This document shows, piece by piece, positions 16,576 to 17,796 of a stretch of 17,796 nucleotides of DNA (position 1 is the stretch's first letter; the number at the start of each line of letters is the position of its first letter). The stretch spans positions 1 through 17,796 of the forward strand of contig JAZDGX010000063.1 of NCBI GenBank assembly GCA_043806645.1, read 5' to 3'. A model generated the notes under the pieces. It saw only the letters and a list, made by a program, of their open reading frames with translations. It made no database searches and was not told the DNA's origin. The translations under genes were made by a program, and so were the position numbers. This DNA comes from JAZDGX01 sp043806645. Lineage in GTDB: Bacteria > Eisenbacteria > RBG-16-71-46 > CAIMUX01 > WJJG01.

Positions 16576-17796
16576 CTAGAACTCGAAACCGACCCCCATG
16601 CGAATCGTCCGCGGATTGCCGAAGACGCGTGGGTCGTTGAGGGGAATGAACTCCTCGATGCCATCTCCGTTGTGATCGGCAAGATAGGCGCCCCCGGCCC
16701 GGCCCGTCTCGGTGTAGTAGACTGCATAGGCGTCGGTAACCGGTGGCGCAGGCCAGTTCGTCGGCTCGAGCCACGTGATGTTCTTCGCATCCATCAGATT
16801 GCGTGCATCGACGAAGAGCGAGAGCGTCTTGCCCCACAGCCGGTAGTACTTGTCCGCCCGCACATTGAGATTCGTCTCGCTCGGCAGCCTCCGCGAGTTA
16901 ATCGTCTCCGGCTCCAACTCCCGCGTATTGCGCTGCTCCGGCGTGTACGGCGCGCCCGTTAGGTACTCCCACAGCAGGCTCACTCCCCAACTGCGCCGGT
17001 CCCCCAATCCCAGATTCACGCTCACGCTGTGACGCACATCCCAGTCCAATGGCTGTTCCCCAGTCGGCAAATAGACGAAGGCGCGCGAGATGGAAGCATT
17101 GGGGTCGGAAGCCACTCCGTTGGCCACACCATAGGCGTAGGAGACGTCCCAGCGCGTGTAGTTCTGCCATCCGCGGGAGAGGCTCACTTCAAAGCCCTTC
17201 GAGGAGGCATAGTCCTTGTTGACGTAGGTCGTGATATTGCCGGTCGAGGTCCAGTCCGGAACCTGCTCGGCCGTGATCAGCCCGTAGATGTCCTTGTAGT
17301 AAACGCTGAATTGCCCCACCAGCATCTCGCTGAAGAGATGCTGGATCGCCGCCTGGTACTGGATCGTCGTCTCGTTGGTCAGGTTTGGATTGCCGCGTAC
17401 GCCGTCATAGGTGTCCCGATTGTCGAAGATGTACTGCCGGTCGGGAATCTGATAGAGTCGGGCATAGTGGAAGCTGAAGACGTCGCGGTCGGAGATCGGA
17501 TACCCGATCCCGATGCGCGGGCTCCATTGCTTCTTCACCCGCTCGGTCACGTCCGAAAGGGGCACCTGGTCCCCCACACTGAAAATGTCGTAGCGCACCC
17601 CGAAGTTCAGCACCATCCCCTCGTGCTCCCAACGGTCCTGGATGTAGGCCGCGCCCTCCGGGTTGTAGTAGTGATAGACCGTCCGCGCCCCCCCAATCTC
17701 CCCATCGCTGCTGTTCAGATACGGACGCGTCACGCTGAATAGCCGCATGTCGTTGTAGGTCCCCGACAGCCCCGTCTCGAACGTGTGCTTCCCGCG
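16576..17796 (-). CDS. TonB-dependent receptor, C-terminal barrel part (cut by right edge)
   Basis: The frame stays open to the window edge, so the gene is partial; 406 codons are present (an internal ATG at 17748 is not the start, since RGKHTFETGL upstream continues the barrel). The sequence shows barrel strands of TonB-dependent outer-membrane receptors: AYIQDRWEHEGMVLNFGVRYD, typical of these proteins, then WSPRIGIGYPISD, FHYARLYQIPD, NETTIQYQAAIQH, the ASSKGFEVSLSRGW strand, DWDVRHSVSVNLG and LFVDARNLMDAKN, ending in a terminal phenylalanine (GVGFEF). The plug and TonB box lie outside the window. An aspartate-rich NGDGIEEF insert comes just before the last strand. It is the first visible gene of the minus-strand operon. 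The transported substrate cannot be told. Confidence 0.92.
   Translation of the reverse strand, partial: RGKHTFETGLSGTYNDMRLFSVTRPYLNSSDGEIGGARTVYHYYNPEGAAYIQDRWEHEGMVLNFGVRYDIFSVGDQVPLSDVTERVKKQWSPRIGIGYPISDRDVFSFHYARLYQIPDRQYIFDNRDTYDGVRGNPNLTNETTIQYQAAIQHLFSEMLVGQFSVYYKDIYGLITAEQVPDWTSTGNITTYVNKDYASSKGFEVSLSRGWQNYTRWDVSYAYGVANGVASDPNASISRAFVYLPTGEQPLDWDVRHSVSVNLGLGDRRSWGVSLLWEYLTGAPYTPEQRNTRELEPETINSRRLPSETNLNVRADKYYRLWGKTLSLFVDARNLMDAKNITWLEPTNWPAPPVTDAYAVYYTETGRAGGAYLADHNGDGIEEFIPLNDPRVFGNPRTIRMGVGFEF

Noticed and set aside
15412..16962. Plus-strand open frame of 516 codons
   Set aside because: It is antisense to the secreted protein and TonB-receptor genes, with a composition typical of a shadow frame.

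Overview
The window is about 17.8 kb of GC-rich bacterial DNA, very densely coded, with several stop/start overlaps and frequent GTG or TTG starts. No rRNA marker is present, so the taxon is inferred. A PorV/PorQ-type outer-membrane protein, a GWxTD-domain protein, a secreted protein with a FlgD/Por-secretion-type C-terminal domain and a TonB-dependent receptor, combined with high GC, point to the Fibrobacterota-Chlorobiota-Bacteroidota (FCB) superphylum. A candidate lineage such as Eisenbacteria is likely, but this is not proven.

Layout, read in the direction of transcription. (A) The minus-strand unit 6597 to 379 holds an AcuC-type deacetylase, a membrane histidine kinase, an NtrC-type sigma-54-dependent response regulator, a periplasmic coiled-coil protein and a predicted outer-membrane beta-barrel; the last four genes are almost contiguous or overlap. 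(B) Just beyond it (positions 1-378) is a short, easily missed regulatory and coding unit. It has a textbook -24/-12 sigma-54 promoter (190-205, minus strand), helically phased palindromes 120-165 bp upstream, and, about 16 bases after the predicted transcription start, a Shine-Dalgarno sequence and the first 54 codons of a lipoprotein that runs off the left edge. (C) The plus-strand pair 6651-8682 encodes a DUF4416 protein and a radical SAM protein, and ends in a bidirectional terminator. (D) The minus-strand unit 17796 to 8722 holds a TonB-dependent receptor (truncated by the right edge), an 810-residue secreted protein, a PorV-like protein, a GWxTD protein, pgk, tpiA, secG and tRNA-Leu(GAG).

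How the parts may work together. The kinase/regulator pair probably senses an envelope signal and, through sigma-54, switches on the lipoprotein and whatever follows it beyond position 1. The coiled-coil and beta-barrel proteins made with the regulator would belong to the same envelope response, loosely like Zra or Psp systems. This is the best candidate for an undescribed system here. The receptor/secreted protein/PorV/GWxTD block looks like a surface uptake or surface-display module of FCB type. The pgk-tpiA-secG-tRNA-Leu block is housekeeping with familiar synteny; its pgk carries a one-base frame disruption that looks like a sequence error. secG has its own strong promoter.
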